Shown here: piece by piece, positions 36,673-45,598 of the stretch | How the letters are laid out: each line of letters begins with the position of its first letter | How positions within the stretch are numbered: the stretch's first letter is position 1 | Source: Rhodospirillaceae bacterium | Lineage (GTDB): Bacteria; Pseudomonadota; Alphaproteobacteria; Thalassobaculales; Thalassobaculaceae | Direction of reading: 5' to 3' | Assembly (NCBI GenBank): GCA_002722775.1 | Contig: PBMU01000045.1 | Span: 1-63,001 of the forward strand | Length of the DNA stretch: 63,001 nt | Notes under the pieces: model-generated | The model's database searches: none | What the model saw: the letters and a program-made list of their open reading frames with translations, nothing else | What the model was told of the DNA's origin: nothing | Program-made: the position numbers and the translations under genes

Positions 36673-36755
36673 CCAGCGTCATACCATTGGCGTTCCACAG
36701 TATGACTGTTAATACCGATACTACTCCGCAAAACCACTCCTGGCACTCCGATCCA

Positions 36756-37883
36756 CTACCCGCGATAATCGTCCCAAAGCTCCTTAACTCGATCAAAAAA
36801 GCCAGCGGATTGAGGGCTTGTTGAATCACTTTGATTATCCGCAAATTCACTCAAAAGTTGTTTCTGTTGCTTATTTAAATTCACCGGTGTTTCCACTGCC
36901 GCCTCTACATAAAGGTCCCCGCGTGCCGGGCTCCGAAGAACGGACATGCCCTTTCCCCGGAGCCTGAACTGGGTTCCACTTTGCGTCCCGGGTTTGACCG
37001 TAATTAGGGCACGGGACCCCTCCACCGTCGGAACTTCAATTTGTCCGCCAAGTGCCGCCGTTGTCATTTTCAACGGAACCCGACAATAAATATCAGCGCC
37101 TTCCCGCTTGAAAAGAGGGTGTTCTTCGATCGAAAGGAAGATATAGAGGTCGCCCGGCGGTGACGATCGCACGCCAGCTTCCCCTTCTCCCGCGAGCCGG
37201 ATGCGGGTTCCCTCCTCGACACCTGCGGGAATAGTAACGGAGAGCATTTTCTCTTTACTGACCCGCCCCCTGCCATGGCAGGACCCGCATGGGGTCTCAA
37301 TCACCCGGCCGGCTCCATTGCACGTGGCACAAGTCCGCTCGATGGTAAAAAATCCCTGTTGAACCCGGGCACGTCCGCTGCCTTGGCACGCTCGGCACGT
37401 GATTGGTTGGGATCCGTCCTTGGCCCCACTACCCGAGCACGGCTCGCACGTCACCGTACTCGGAACCTTGATCTCCGTCTGACGCCCCTTGAAGGCTTCC
37501 TCTAACGTGATGTTCATATTGTAACGCAGATCGGCCCCACGGCGATTGCCGCCCTCGCGCCTACCCCCCATAAAGTCGCCGAACATTTCATCAAATATGT
37601 CGGCGAAACCAGCTCCGAATCCTTCGAATCCCGAAGCCGACCGCCCACCCCCGCCGTTTTCAAAAGCAGCGTGCCCAAACCGATCATAAGCCGCCCGCTT
37701 CTGCTCATCCTTCAAAATGGCGTAAGCTTCGTTGACCTCCTTGAAGTGTTGTTCGGCACCGGGGTCATCCGGATTTCGATCAGGATGATATTTCATCGCA
37801 AGTTTACGATAAGCAGACTTTAATTCCGCGTCGTCCGCCTCGCGCTCGACTCCGAGGGTTTCGTAATAGTCTCGTTTTGACAT
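36756..37883 (-). CDS. dnaJ: Chaperone DnaJ
   Basis: Hsp40 co-chaperone that delivers clients to DnaK and stimulates its ATPase. The 375-residue protein has the J domain with HPD at about residues 33-35, a Gly/Phe-rich linker (residues 75-115), and four CxxCxGxG zinc repeats ([32 protein letters not shown]; about residues 145-215), then the C-terminal substrate-binding domains. It follows dnaK by 131 bases on the same strand and is probably transcribed with it. Confidence 0.98.
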   Translation of the reverse strand: MSKRDYYETLGVEREADDAELKSAYRKLAMKYHPDRNPDDPGAEQHFKEVNEAYAILKDEQKRAAYDRFGHAAFENGGGGRSASGFEGFGAGFADIFDEMFGDFMGGRREGGNRRGADLRYNMNITLEEAFKGRQTEIKVPSTVTCEPCSGSGAKDGSQPITCRACQGSGRARVQQGFFTIERTCATCNGAGRVIETPCGSCHGRGRVSKEKMLSVTIPAGVEEGTRIRLAGEGEAGVRSSPPGDLYIFLSIEEHPLFKREGADIYCRVPLKMTTAALGGQIEVPTVEGSRALITVKPGTQSGTQFRLRGKGMSVLRSPARGDLYVEAAVETPVNLNKQQKQLLSEFADNQSDSTSPQSAGFFDRVKELWDDYRG

Positions 37884-38014
37884 TACTCGTGCTCGTCCCC
37901 GGCGCGTTTAAGCAATTTCCAACGCCTTGATGATGGCTTCCGAAAAGCCCACTCCGGATATTTCGGACCGATCACGCCATTATTAAGCGCGCCCCAACCT
38001 CGCATCCGGTTTGC

Positions 38015-39964
38015 CTACGCCGACTTGTTGCGATCCGTTTCGTCGACCTCTTCAAAATCTGCGTCCACCACGTCCGATTCTCCCCCTGGGGCTTCCGCTG
38101 TACCACTACCCGCCCCCTCCGTAGTGGTGTCGGCGGAGCTCGGCGCCGCGTCCACTTCCTGCTGGGCCTTATAAAGCGCCTCGCCAAGCTTCATTGATGA
38201 CTGCTGCAAAGCGTCGACTTTAGCCTTTATCGCCTCGCCATCATCGCCTTCTACGACCACCTTAACTTCGGCAATCAGGTCTTCAACTTCGCGCCGCTCC
38301 GTTTCGTCGATTTTTTCGCCTATATCCGAAAGCATTCCTTCGGTGGTGTGGATCGCCTGTTCGGCCTGGTTTTTGATTTCGACCAGCTCCCGCCGCCCCT
38401 TATCAGCTTCAGCGTTCTGTTCGGCCTCGTGGATCATCTTCTCGATATCTTCCTCGGACAAACCACCAGAAGCCTGAATGCGGATCTGCTGTTCCTTGCC
38501 CGTCGCTTTATCCTTAGCCGAGACATTTACGATCCCATTTGCGTCTATGTCGAAGGTGACTTCAATCTGCGGGACACCACGTGGCGCCGGCGGAATACCA
38601 ACCAAGTCGAACTGGCCCAAAACCTTATTATCGGCGGCCATTTCACGTTCGCCCTGGAACACCCGGATAGTTACCGCTGTCTGATTATCTTCAGCAGTGG
38701 AAAAAACCTGGCTCTTCTTGGTCGGAATGGTTGTGTTCCGGTCGATCAGCCGCGTGAACACGCCACCAAGCGTTTCGATTCCGAGCGACAGAGGCGTCAC
38801 GTCAAGCAACAACACATCTTTCACGTCGCCCTTCAGCACACCCGCCTGTATTGCCGCACCAATGGCGACCACCTCGTCCGGATTAACGCCACGATGGGGC
38901 TCACGACCAAAAAAATTCTTAACCGTCTCCATGATCTTAGGCATGCGGGTCATACCGCCAACCAGGATTACCTCATCGATCTCACCAGCGCTGAGACCAG
39001 CATCTTTGAGGGCCGATTTACACGGATCAACCGTGCGCTGAACCAGATCTTCAGCCAGCGCCTCAAGCTTTGCGCGCGTGAGCTTAATGTTGAGATGCTT
39101 TGGTCCGGATTGGTCAGCGGTAATGAACGGCAAATTGATCTCGGTCTGTATTGAGCTGGAAAGCTCAATCTTTGCCTTTTCGGCCGCTTCTTTGAGGCGT
39201 TGAAGCGCCAGCTTGTCGGAGCGAAGATCAATCGCGCTTTCTTTTCTAAACTCGTCGGCTAGGTAATCGATCACCCGATGATCAAAATCCTCCCCGCCGA
39301 GGAATGTGTCGCCATTGGTCGACTTTACTTCGAAAACTCCGTCCCCAATTTCCAGAACCGAAACATCGAAGGTGCCCCCGCCAAGATCATAGACCGCAAT
39401 GGTGCCGGTATTCTTCTTATCGAGACCATACGCGAGTGCGGCAGCTGTAGGCTCATTGATAATCCGCAGTACATCGAGACCCGCGATCTTCCCGGCATCC
39501 TTGGTCGCTTGTCGTTGAGCATCGTTAAAATAAGCCGGAACCGTAATGACCGCCTGGTCGACGGCATCACCAAGAAATGCTTCAGCATCCTCCTTGAGTT
39601 TCCGCAACGTAAAGCTGGAAATTTGGCTCGGGCTGTACTTTTCGCCCTGTGCCTCAACCCAAGCATCGCCGTTTTCACCAGGCACGACTTGGTAAGGCAT
39701 CAGGTCCGAGAACTTCTTGGCTGCGTCATCGTCATGACGCCTGCCGATAAGGCGTTTGATCGCAAACAATGTGTTCTCTGGATTGGTCACCGCCTGGCGT
39801 TTGGCCGCCTGGCCCACAAGTCGCTCGCCATCGTCCGCAAATGCTATCATCGAGGGGGTAGTACGCGCGCCCTCGGCGTTTTCGATGACACGAGCGTCCG
39901 TGCCATCCATGAAGGCAACGCACGAATTAGTGGTACCCAGGTCGATTCCAATTACCTTAGCCAT
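38015..39964 (-). CDS. dnaK: Chaperone DnaK (Hsp70)
   Basis: ATP-dependent Hsp70 chaperone. The 649-residue protein has the ATPase signature [12 protein letters not shown] at residues 5-16, [14 protein letters not shown] near 195, and [10 protein letters not shown] near 340. The substrate-binding domain contains [17 protein letters not shown]. The C-terminal lid ends in an acidic/Gly-rich tail. A sigma-32-type promoter lies upstream. Neighbours are dnaJ downstream and, beyond the DUF1848 gene, grpE and hrcA. Confidence 0.98.
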   Translation of the reverse strand: MAKVIGIDLGTTNSCVAFMDGTDARVIENAEGARTTPSMIAFADDGERLVGQAAKRQAVTNPENTLFAIKRLIGRRHDDDAAKKFSDLMPYQVVPGENGDAWVEAQGEKYSPSQISSFTLRKLKEDAEAFLGDAVDQAVITVPAYFNDAQRQATKDAGKIAGLDVLRIINEPTAAALAYGLDKKNTGTIAVYDLGGGTFDVSVLEIGDGVFEVKSTNGDTFLGGEDFDHRVIDYLADEFRKESAIDLRSDKLALQRLKEAAEKAKIELSSSIQTEINLPFITADQSGPKHLNIKLTRAKLEALAEDLVQRTVDPCKSALKDAGLSAGEIDEVILVGGMTRMPKIMETVKNFFGREPHRGVNPDEVVAIGAAIQAGVLKGDVKDVLLLDVTPLSLGIETLGGVFTRLIDRNTTIPTKKSQVFSTAEDNQTAVTIRVFQGEREMAADNKVLGQFDLVGIPPAPRGVPQIEVTFDIDANGIVNVSAKDKATGKEQQIRIQASGGLSEEDIEKMIHEAEQNAEADKGRRELVEIKNQAEQAIHTTEGMLSDIGEKIDETERREVEDLIAEVKVVVEGDDGEAIKAKVDALQQSSMKLGEALYKAQQEVDAAPSSADTTTEGAGSGTAEAPGGESDVVDADFEEVDETDRNKSA

Positions 39965-40047
39965 GTATTCCTCTTTCGCTCAGCCACCGGAGCAAGCCCC
40001 GAAAGCACCAAACCCGATGCCAATTTTAAAGGTTCACGCTGTAAAAG

Positions 40048-40078
40048 CTATATAGGAGGACAGCAACGCACCTGCAAG
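40048..40078 (-). promoter_or_regulatory. Sigma-32 type heat-shock promoter of dnaK
   Basis: On the minus strand CTTG (40075-40078), 18 bases, then CCTATATAG (40048-40056). This fits the alphaproteobacterial heat-shock pattern CTTG-N17/18-CYTATNT. The predicted leader is about 80 bases. Confidence 0.65.
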
Positions 40079-40210
40079 CGCAAGACGTTCCCAGTCGTCT
40101 GTACCGGAGGACGAATTCGGAAAAGGCGGACGGCCGCGACAGCGCCATCTTGCCCCATCGGCCCTCTCGGGCCAAAGTCGCGATGTTGGTAAATATGCAG
40201 GGTCAATCCT

Positions 40211-41092
40211 ATGATCATTTCTGCCAGCTATCGAACCGACATACCCGCCTTCCACGCCGAGTGGTTCGCGGAGAGATTTTCCGCGGGTTTCTGCGAGGTT
40301 CGCAATCCCTATTCTAACGCCACAACGCATGTTTCACTTGCGCACGAGAACGTTGACGGCTTCGTGTTCTGGACACGGAGACTTACTCCTTTCCTGCCAA
40401 TGCTCAACCGGCTGAAGGATATCGGTGCGGCATTCGTCGTGCACTATACGATCACCGGGTACCCCCGCGAACTCGAACCAGCCTTACCCACCTGGCAACA
40501 TGCGGTCCGCGAGGTTGCCGGGGCCGCTCGGCAGTTTGGGCCGCGCACCTTTGTTTGGCGCTACGACCCGGTGCTCCTAACAAGCATCACCCCACCTAGT
40601 TTTCATCGCGAGAACTTTAGCCAACTGGCGAAAATTTTAACTGGAGAGGTCGACGAAGTCATTCTATCCTTTGCGCATATCTACCAAAAAACCCGGAGAA
40701 ATATCGAACGCGCGGCCAATCACCACGGGTTTACTTGGCGGGATCCCGAATCAGGAGAAAAGCGGGCTTTATTGGCCGATTTAGCCGCGATCGCAGCTAA
40801 AACCGGTTTGCGCCCGACGCTTTGCGCCCAACCCGAGCTCAGCATCGACGGATTGGAGCCGGCCCGCTGCATCGACGCAGCGCGCTTGTCCGACGTGAAG
40901 GGCAAGCCGGTCGTGGCTCGCGAAAAGAGCCACAGAACGGGTTGCCTTTGCGCGGAATCTCGAGACATAGGCGCCTACGATACTTGCGTGCACGGTTGCG
41001 TCTATTGCTACGCGGTGCGCACCCGAGAGATCGCAAAGCAGGCTCTTCTTATCCGGTCCAGATTGACGCCGGATGACCGGATTTCACTTTAG
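40211..41092 (+). CDS. DUF1848 family protein with C-terminal cysteine cluster
   Basis: A 293-residue protein of the DUF1848 family; function is not established. The N-terminus (MIISASYRTDIPAFHAEWF) and a FVFWTRRL-type segment near residue 52 are family hallmarks, with WRYDPV at about 116-121. Near the C-terminus, C245 and C247 are followed by RDIGAYDTC and the cluster C259-x3-C263-x2-C266 (DTCVHGCVYCYA). That spacing equals the radical-SAM CX3CX2C motif and resembles the spore photoproduct lyase type, but here it sits at the end of the protein rather than near the start. An iron-sulfur cluster is likely; radical chemistry is inference. It is divergent from dnaK and convergent with grpE. Confidence 0.85.
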   Translation: MIISASYRTDIPAFHAEWFAERFSAGFCEVRNPYSNATTHVSLAHENVDGFVFWTRRLTPFLPMLNRLKDIGAAFVVHYTITGYPRELEPALPTWQHAVREVAGAARQFGPRTFVWRYDPVLLTSITPPSFHRENFSQLAKILTGEVDEVILSFAHIYQKTRRNIERAANHHGFTWRDPESGEKRALLADLAAIAAKTGLRPTLCAQPELSIDGLEPARCIDAARLSDVKGKPVVAREKSHRTGCLCAESRDIGAYDTCVHGCVYCYAVRTREIAKQALLIRSRLTPDDRISL

Positions 41093-41105
41093 ACCCGGGC
41101 CAGCT

Positions 41106-41123
41106 AGCCTGAACAATCAGGCT
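41106..41123. terminator. Hairpin between the DUF1848 gene and grpE
   Basis: Perfect 7-base-pair stem AGCCTGA/TCAGGCT with loop ACAA, located 14 bases after the DUF1848 stop and spanning the grpE stop codon. There is no T-run on either strand, so if it terminates transcription it may need Rho or act as a 3' end stabiliser. Confidence 0.4.
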
Positions 41124-41752
41124 GTTGTGTCTAGATTCTCGATCGTCCCATCATCGACCGGACCTTTAGCGACCCCAACCATGGCCGCGCGCAACACCCG
41201 GTCCTCGATTGCGTATCCCGGCTGCAGCACTTGAACAATAGTGCCTGGTTCCTCGGCGGGGTCTTCAACCTCAAACATGGCTTGGTGGAAATTGTAGTCG
41301 AACTTTTCGCCCATGGGTTGGATTTTACGAATCCCATGCTTTTCGAATGCAGCGAGCAATTCCCGCTCCGTCATTTCAACCCCTATGATCAGATTACGAA
41401 CCACCTCGTCAGCGTTATCCAGATCCTTTGGTGCTGATTCTAGTGCTCGTCGTAAGTTGTCGGCAGCGCTTAACATATCCTTCGCGAAATTTGCGATTCC
41501 GAACTTGCGCGTCTGCTCACGCTCCCGGTCTGCGCGCTTACGCAGATTGTCGGTTTCGGCCACCGCACGCAAAAACTGGTCCTTTAGTTCCGTGACCTGA
41601 GACTCGAGCGCCGCTTCACGCTCCTCGACGGATTCTGATGGGTCGGCCGCCGTTTCTATATCTGACTCGCCTACTGGTTCGGTGATTTTCTCAACCTCCG
41701 GTTCAGACACTACTTCCTCGGGTTTTTCTTTATCCTGGTCTTGTTCGGACAT
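41117..41752 (-). CDS. grpE: Nucleotide exchange factor GrpE
   Basis: Releases ADP from DnaK. The 211-residue protein has a long acidic, disordered N-terminus (residues 1-40, rich in E and D), a coiled-coil helix (about 45-90) with the AETDNLRKRADRE signature, and the C-terminal beta domain ending in RAAMVGVAKG. It follows hrcA by 104 bases. I see no CIRCE element or convincing heat-shock promoter in that gap, so it may rely on readthrough from hrcA. Confidence 0.96.
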   Translation of the reverse strand: MSEQDQDKEKPEEVVSEPEVEKITEPVGESDIETAADPSESVEEREAALESQVTELKDQFLRAVAETDNLRKRADREREQTRKFGIANFAKDMLSAADNLRRALESAPKDLDNADEVVRNLIIGVEMTERELLAAFEKHGIRKIQPMGEKFDYNFHQAMFEVEDPAEEPGTIVQVLQPGYAIEDRVLRAAMVGVAKGPVDDGTIENLDTTA

Positions 41753-41856
41753 TCTGACCTCAGTTCAAACAGTTGGAATTCCGGTCAGCCCTCATGTAAG
41801 CAATCCGACAGTGATTGCAAACACGCGATCAATCAAAAAACGCTTATCGCTTATAC

Positions 41857-42906
41857 TCAATCCAATATTCGACCAATAAGTTTAGAGGTATAGTCAACCA
41901 TCGGGATGACGCGTGCATAATTCATCCTAGTTGGCCCGATCACACCCAATGCGCCGACCACTTTTCGTTGTTGGTCATGATATGGCGCTATGATCATTGA
42001 ACATCCAGCATTCTCGAATAGCTTGTTTTCCGAGCCGATAAATATTTGCACGCCCTCCGCCAAGCCCGTTGCGTCGAGCAAGTGAACCATGGACTCCTTT
42101 CTTTCCAAGGCCTCGAACAAGGTGCGGATGCGTTCCAGGTCTTCTATCGCGTTCAGGTCATGCAGCAGTTTCGACTGACCCCGCAATATTAGTGACCCAC
42201 CTTGCACCCCGCCGGCCCAAAGCGCTACTCCGTCGGCAACCAGCTTGTTAGTTAGTACGTCTAGCTCGGTCTTCTCTGCTTCGATTTCCGTCAGAATCTG
42301 GGATCGTGCTTCATCCATTGTCCCGTTTGCCAACCGGTGGTTGACATAGTTTGTTGCCTTTACCAGGGACGAGACTGGCAGGCCCGGAGGAATATCGATA
42401 ACTCGGTTTTCCACCATGCCACCATCGGTCACCATAACAACCAATGCCCGATCACGGGCCAACGGCACGAATTCTATTTGGCGCAAAGGAGCGTCACTCT
42501 TGGGCGATATAACCAGGCCGGCACACTCTGTCAGGCCCGACAATGCGGAGCCTGCTTCTTCTAGCACTTCCGAGAACGTGCGACCCGCAGCTAGGCACTG
42601 CACCTCCAAACTCTCCCGTTCGTCCCTCGAGAGATCACCACCAACCTCCATGAGGCCGTCAACGAACATCCGCAACCCAAGATCTGTCGGCAATCGGCCC
42701 GCGGAGGTATGCGGCGCGAAAAGGAGCCCCACGTCTTCCAAATCAGCCATTACGTTTCGAATGGTCGCTGGAGAAAGGTTTGAGTCGAGGCGTCGAGAAA
42801 GCGTTTGCGAACCAACCGGCTCTCCGGTTTCCACAAAGGCCTCCACGATGCGCTGAAAGACTTCGCGGGATCTCTCATTAAGCGATAGCACTGTGGAACT
42901 AGGCAT
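41857..42906 (-). CDS. hrcA: Heat-inducible transcription repressor HrcA
   Basis: Repressor of class I heat-shock genes, which binds CIRCE operators and needs GroEL for activity. The 349-residue protein has the N-terminal winged helix (LNERSREVFQRIVEAFVETGEPVGSQTLSRRL, with only key parts cited here), a GAF-like middle and a dimerisation insert. The ATG at 42906 matches the family start. A TTGACC/TAGATT promoter sits so close that transcription should begin at or next to the ATG. No CIRCE (TTAGCACTC-N9-GAGTGCTAA) is visible anywhere around hrcA, grpE or dnaK. Confidence 0.96.
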   Translation of the reverse strand: MPSSTVLSLNERSREVFQRIVEAFVETGEPVGSQTLSRRLDSNLSPATIRNVMADLEDVGLLFAPHTSAGRLPTDLGLRMFVDGLMEVGGDLSRDERESLEVQCLAAGRTFSEVLEEAGSALSGLTECAGLVISPKSDAPLRQIEFVPLARDRALVVMVTDGGMVENRVIDIPPGLPVSSLVKATNYVNHRLANGTMDEARSQILTEIEAEKTELDVLTNKLVADGVALWAGGVQGGSLILRGQSKLLHDLNAIEDLERIRTLFEALERKESMVHLLDATGLAEGVQIFIGSENKLFENAGCSMIIAPYHDQQRKVVGALGVIGPTRMNYARVIPMVDYTSKLIGRILD

Positions 42907-42912
42907 CCTGCG

Positions 42913-42941
42913 AATCTAGAAACCGTTGGCCCGGCGGTCAA
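42913..42941 (-). promoter_or_regulatory. Promoter of hrcA predicting a leaderless transcript
   Basis: On the minus strand TTGACC (42936-42941), a 17-base spacer, and TAGATT (42913-42918). Only 6 bases separate the -10 box from the hrcA ATG, so the usual 6-8 base spacing puts the first nucleotide at the start codon. No ribosome binding site fits in between. Confidence 0.55.
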
Positions 42942-42979
42942 TGAGGCAGAGGGAGGTAGCCCAGTGGTCCGCTAGACGC

Positions 42980-42995
42980 CAGGCTCCTGAGCCTG
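42980..42995. repeat. Palindrome in the hrcA-rph divergent region
   Basis: CAGGCT, loop CCTG, AGCCTG: perfect 6-base-pair inverted repeat, about 75 bases upstream of hrcA and 40 upstream of rph. It could be an operator or an RNA hairpin in the rph leader. It does not match CIRCE. Confidence 0.35.
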
Positions 42996-43035
42996 TACGG
43001 TCGCGCCCCATCGCATAAAACAGCGGAGCAATTGC

Positions 43036-43770
43036 ATGGTAACAACCGAGCTTCGACCATCTGGCCGCGCGCCCGATCAATTGCGCACGATTAAGCTCGA
43101 AGCCAATTACGCCAAATATGCTGAAGGTTCATGCCTGACCAGATTCGGTGACACTCATGTGCTCTGTACAGCAAGCATCGAGGAACGGGTCCCGCCCTTT
43201 ATCAAGGGAACCGGCCGGGGTTGGGTAACGGCTGAATACGGTATGCTGCCCCGCTCCACCCACACCCGCACTGATCGGGAGGCCTCGCGGGGTAAACAAG
43301 GCGGGCGCACCCTAGAGATCCAACGTTTGATTGGACGATCGTTGCGGGCGGTCACCGATACTGCCGCGCTCGGCGAGCGTCAGATTCGGATTGACTGCGA
43401 TGTCTTACAGGCCGATGGCGGAACCCGAACCGCGGCGATCACCGGGAGCTACATAGCCCTACATCAGGCCTTAGATCAGCTAGTTAAATTTGGAGTTCTT
43501 CCCTCGGTGCCCCTGATCAACCAAGTAGCAGCCATATCTTGTGGACTTTACAAAGGAACACCCGTCTTGGACCTCGACTATGCCGAGGACAGTAATGCTG
43601 AGGCTGACGCTAATTTCGTTCTCACCGGCAACGGCGGCATCGTCGAAATTCAAGCGACTGCAGAGGACGAACCTTTTTCCGGCGAACGTTTTGATACGTT
43701 GCTTGCTCTGGCGCGTCTAGGGATACAAGAACTGATCGCCTGCCAAAAAATCTGCCTCGAAATAGACTGA
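43036..43770 (+). CDS. rph: Ribonuclease PH
   Basis: Phosphorolytic 3'-5' exoribonuclease that trims tRNA precursors. The 244-residue protein matches throughout: [11 protein letters not shown] start, [33 protein letters not shown] with the active-site residues, [10 protein letters not shown], and [14 protein letters not shown] with the phosphate- and metal-binding aspartates near residue 118-124. It heads the rph-rdgB-hemW run and is divergent from hrcA, a conserved arrangement in alphaproteobacteria. Confidence 0.98.
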   Translation: MVTTELRPSGRAPDQLRTIKLEANYAKYAEGSCLTRFGDTHVLCTASIEERVPPFIKGTGRGWVTAEYGMLPRSTHTRTDREASRGKQGGRTLEIQRLIGRSLRAVTDTAALGERQIRIDCDVLQADGGTRTAAITGSYIALHQALDQLVKFGVLPSVPLINQVAAISCGLYKGTPVLDLDYAEDSNAEADANFVLTGNGGIVEIQATAEDEPFSGERFDTLLALARLGIQELIACQKICLEID

Positions 43771-43784
43771 CGGAGCGTGGGGCC

Positions 43785-44411
43785 ATGACCCGCACCTTCA
43801 CGGGGAGCCGCTTGCTCGTGGCAAGCCATAACGCGGGCAAGGTGCTCGAGATAATTAAGCTTTTAGAAGGACTTTCGATCGCTGTGGTTTCTGCCAGCGA
43901 TCTCAGCCTTGCAGAGCCAGAAGAGACCGCTAATAGTTTTATCGGTAATGCTGAATTGAAAGCTCTTGCAGGGGCGCGTGCATCCGGGATCCCGGCTCTA
44001 GCCGACGATTCGGGCCTCGTGGTCCACGCGCTGGCCGGCAATCCTGGTATCTATTCGGCTCGCTGGGCCGGTCCAAACAAAGATTTCACCATGGCGATGC
44101 ATAAGGTAGAGGACGCGCTCGTCTGTTTGGAATCAAAGACCGGAGCCGTGCCCAGCCGTCGCGCAAGTTTCGTGTGTGCGCTCTCATTCGCCTGGCCAGA
44201 TGGCCACGTCGAGACTGTCGAGGGGGAGGTTTCTGGTCAACTGGTCTGGCCACCAAGGGGTGACGCTGGGTTTGGCTATGACCCAATCTTCGTGCCTGAA
44301 GGCCACGACAAGACTTTCGGAGAAATCGAACCGGATTTGAAACATTCACTGAGCCACCGTGCAGATGCGTTCACCAAGATGCTGGCATCGGTGTTCGGAA
44401 AAAACGGGTGA
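43785..44411 (+). CDS. rdgB: XTP/dITP diphosphatase (RdgB/HAM1)
   Basis: House-cleaning pyrophosphatase that removes deaminated purine nucleotides such as dITP and XTP. The 208-residue protein has the [10 protein letters not shown] substrate loop (about residues 11-20), the [10 protein letters not shown] motif with the catalytic aspartate, YSARWAG, and the FGYDPIF motif near residue 165. It starts 14 bases after rph and its stop overlaps the hemW GTG start by 4 bases. Confidence 0.97.
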   Translation: MTRTFTGSRLLVASHNAGKVLEIIKLLEGLSIAVVSASDLSLAEPEETANSFIGNAELKALAGARASGIPALADDSGLVVHALAGNPGIYSARWAGPNKDFTMAMHKVEDALVCLESKTGAVPSRRASFVCALSFAWPDGHVETVEGEVSGQLVWPPRGDAGFGYDPIFVPEGHDKTFGEIEPDLKHSLSHRADAFTKMLASVFGKNG

Positions 44412-45598
44412 CGGACAACGTCGACGACGGGTTTGGCCTCTATGTCCATTGGCCATTCTGCCTATCCAAGTGCCCCTACTGCGACTTCAACAGCCATGTG
44501 AGCGGCGCTGTCGATAACGATCGTTGGCGCCGCGCACTCCTCCACGAACTCGAGAGCCTCGCAACACGCGTTACGTCTAGGCACCTAAAGAGTGTTTTCT
44601 TTGGGGGCGGCACGCCCTCACTGATGGACCCCGACACAACGGCCGTCATTATTGAGGCCGCCCGGAACATCTGGCCGAATAACGCAGAGCCAGAAATCAC
44701 ACTGGAAGCCAATCCAACCTCAGCGGAAACCTTCCGTCTACGGTCTTTCCGGGCCGCTGGCGTCAATCGGCTATCGCTCGGAATTCAAGCCCTAAACGAC
44801 GAGGATCTTGCTTTCCTAGGTCGAACCCATATGGCTCGCGAGGCGCTCGGCGCGTTGGATATCGCCAAGTCCTGTTTCGAAAGAGTCTCTTTCGACCTGA
44901 TCTATGCCCGCCCTCGGCAGTCATTGGTTTCGTGGGAAGCGGAACTTCGCCAAGCAATCGCTCTGACCAGTGAACATTTATCTGTCTATCAGCTAACCAT
45001 TGAGCCCGGCACCCAATTCCATGCTCGCCATGGACGAGGTGAAATTCCACTGCCCGACGAGGATCTAGGCGGAGCTATGTTTGAACTGACGCGAGCACTC
45101 TTAGCCGGCGCCGGGCTGCCTGCGTACGAGATTTCCAACCACGCCCGCCCAGGCGCCGAATGTCAGCACAATCTGGTCTATTGGCGCAGCCAGGACTATC
45201 TCGGTATTGGGCCTGGCGCTCATAGCAGGATAACTAGACAGAACGGGCACCGCTATTCTTTGCGGGCTCATCGTGCGCCATCCATCTGGCTCGATCATGT
45301 GGAAAAATACGGGCAAGGGGTGATTGAGGAAGCTTCGCTTTCCCGATGGGAATCAGTTGTTGAGTTTTTGATGATGGGTCTGCGGCTAACCGAAGGTGTG
45401 TCGAGATCAAGGCTCGAATTCATAGCAGAAGAGAGCCTTGAAGATATGTTCAACGCCAATGATCTCGCAGCACTGATTGACCAAGGATATATCAGGGTCG
45501 ACAGAACGGTCATCCAGGCGACGGAATCCGGACTACAGCGCCTTGATGGTGTTCTCGCGATGCTACTCGCTAGACCGCAATTGCGGCCTGCCCTATAG
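44408..45598 (+). CDS. hemW: Radical SAM family heme chaperone HemW
   Basis: HemN-like radical-SAM protein now regarded as a heme chaperone rather than a coproporphyrinogen dehydrogenase. The 396-residue protein has the cluster motif CLSKCPYC (CX3CX2C, about residues 18-25), GGGTPSL near residue 60, the LSLGIQ segment, and a C-terminal HemN domain. The GTG start overlaps rdgB. Its end overlaps the convergent LppC-like gene by 6 bases. Confidence 0.95.
   Translation: MTDNVDDGFGLYVHWPFCLSKCPYCDFNSHVSGAVDNDRWRRALLHELESLATRVTSRHLKSVFFGGGTPSLMDPDTTAVIIEAARNIWPNNAEPEITLEANPTSAETFRLRSFRAAGVNRLSLGIQALNDEDLAFLGRTHMAREALGALDIAKSCFERVSFDLIYARPRQSLVSWEAELRQAIALTSEHLSVYQLTIEPGTQFHARHGRGEIPLPDEDLGGAMFELTRALLAGAGLPAYEISNHARPGAECQHNLVYWRSQDYLGIGPGAHSRITRQNGHRYSLRAHRAPSIWLDHVEKYGQGVIEEASLSRWESVVEFLMMGLRLTEGVSRSRLEFIAEESLEDMFNANDLAALIDQGYIRVDRTVIQATESGLQRLDGVLAMLLARPQLRPAL

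Noticed and set aside
37935-37949. Hairpin GGCTT-loop-AAGCC between dnaK and dnaJ
   Set aside because: Short stem without a T-run in the direction of transcription; not convincing as a terminator.
38348-39154. 268-codon open frame antisense to dnaK
   Set aside because: It lies wholly inside dnaK on the other strand, has no family resemblance, and is explained by the codon bias of dnaK.
42950-43010. tRNA-like stretch between hrcA and rph
   Set aside because: A D-arm-like GCCCAGTGGT and a strong hairpin are present, but there is no 7-base anticodon loop with correct flanks and no TTCRA T-loop.
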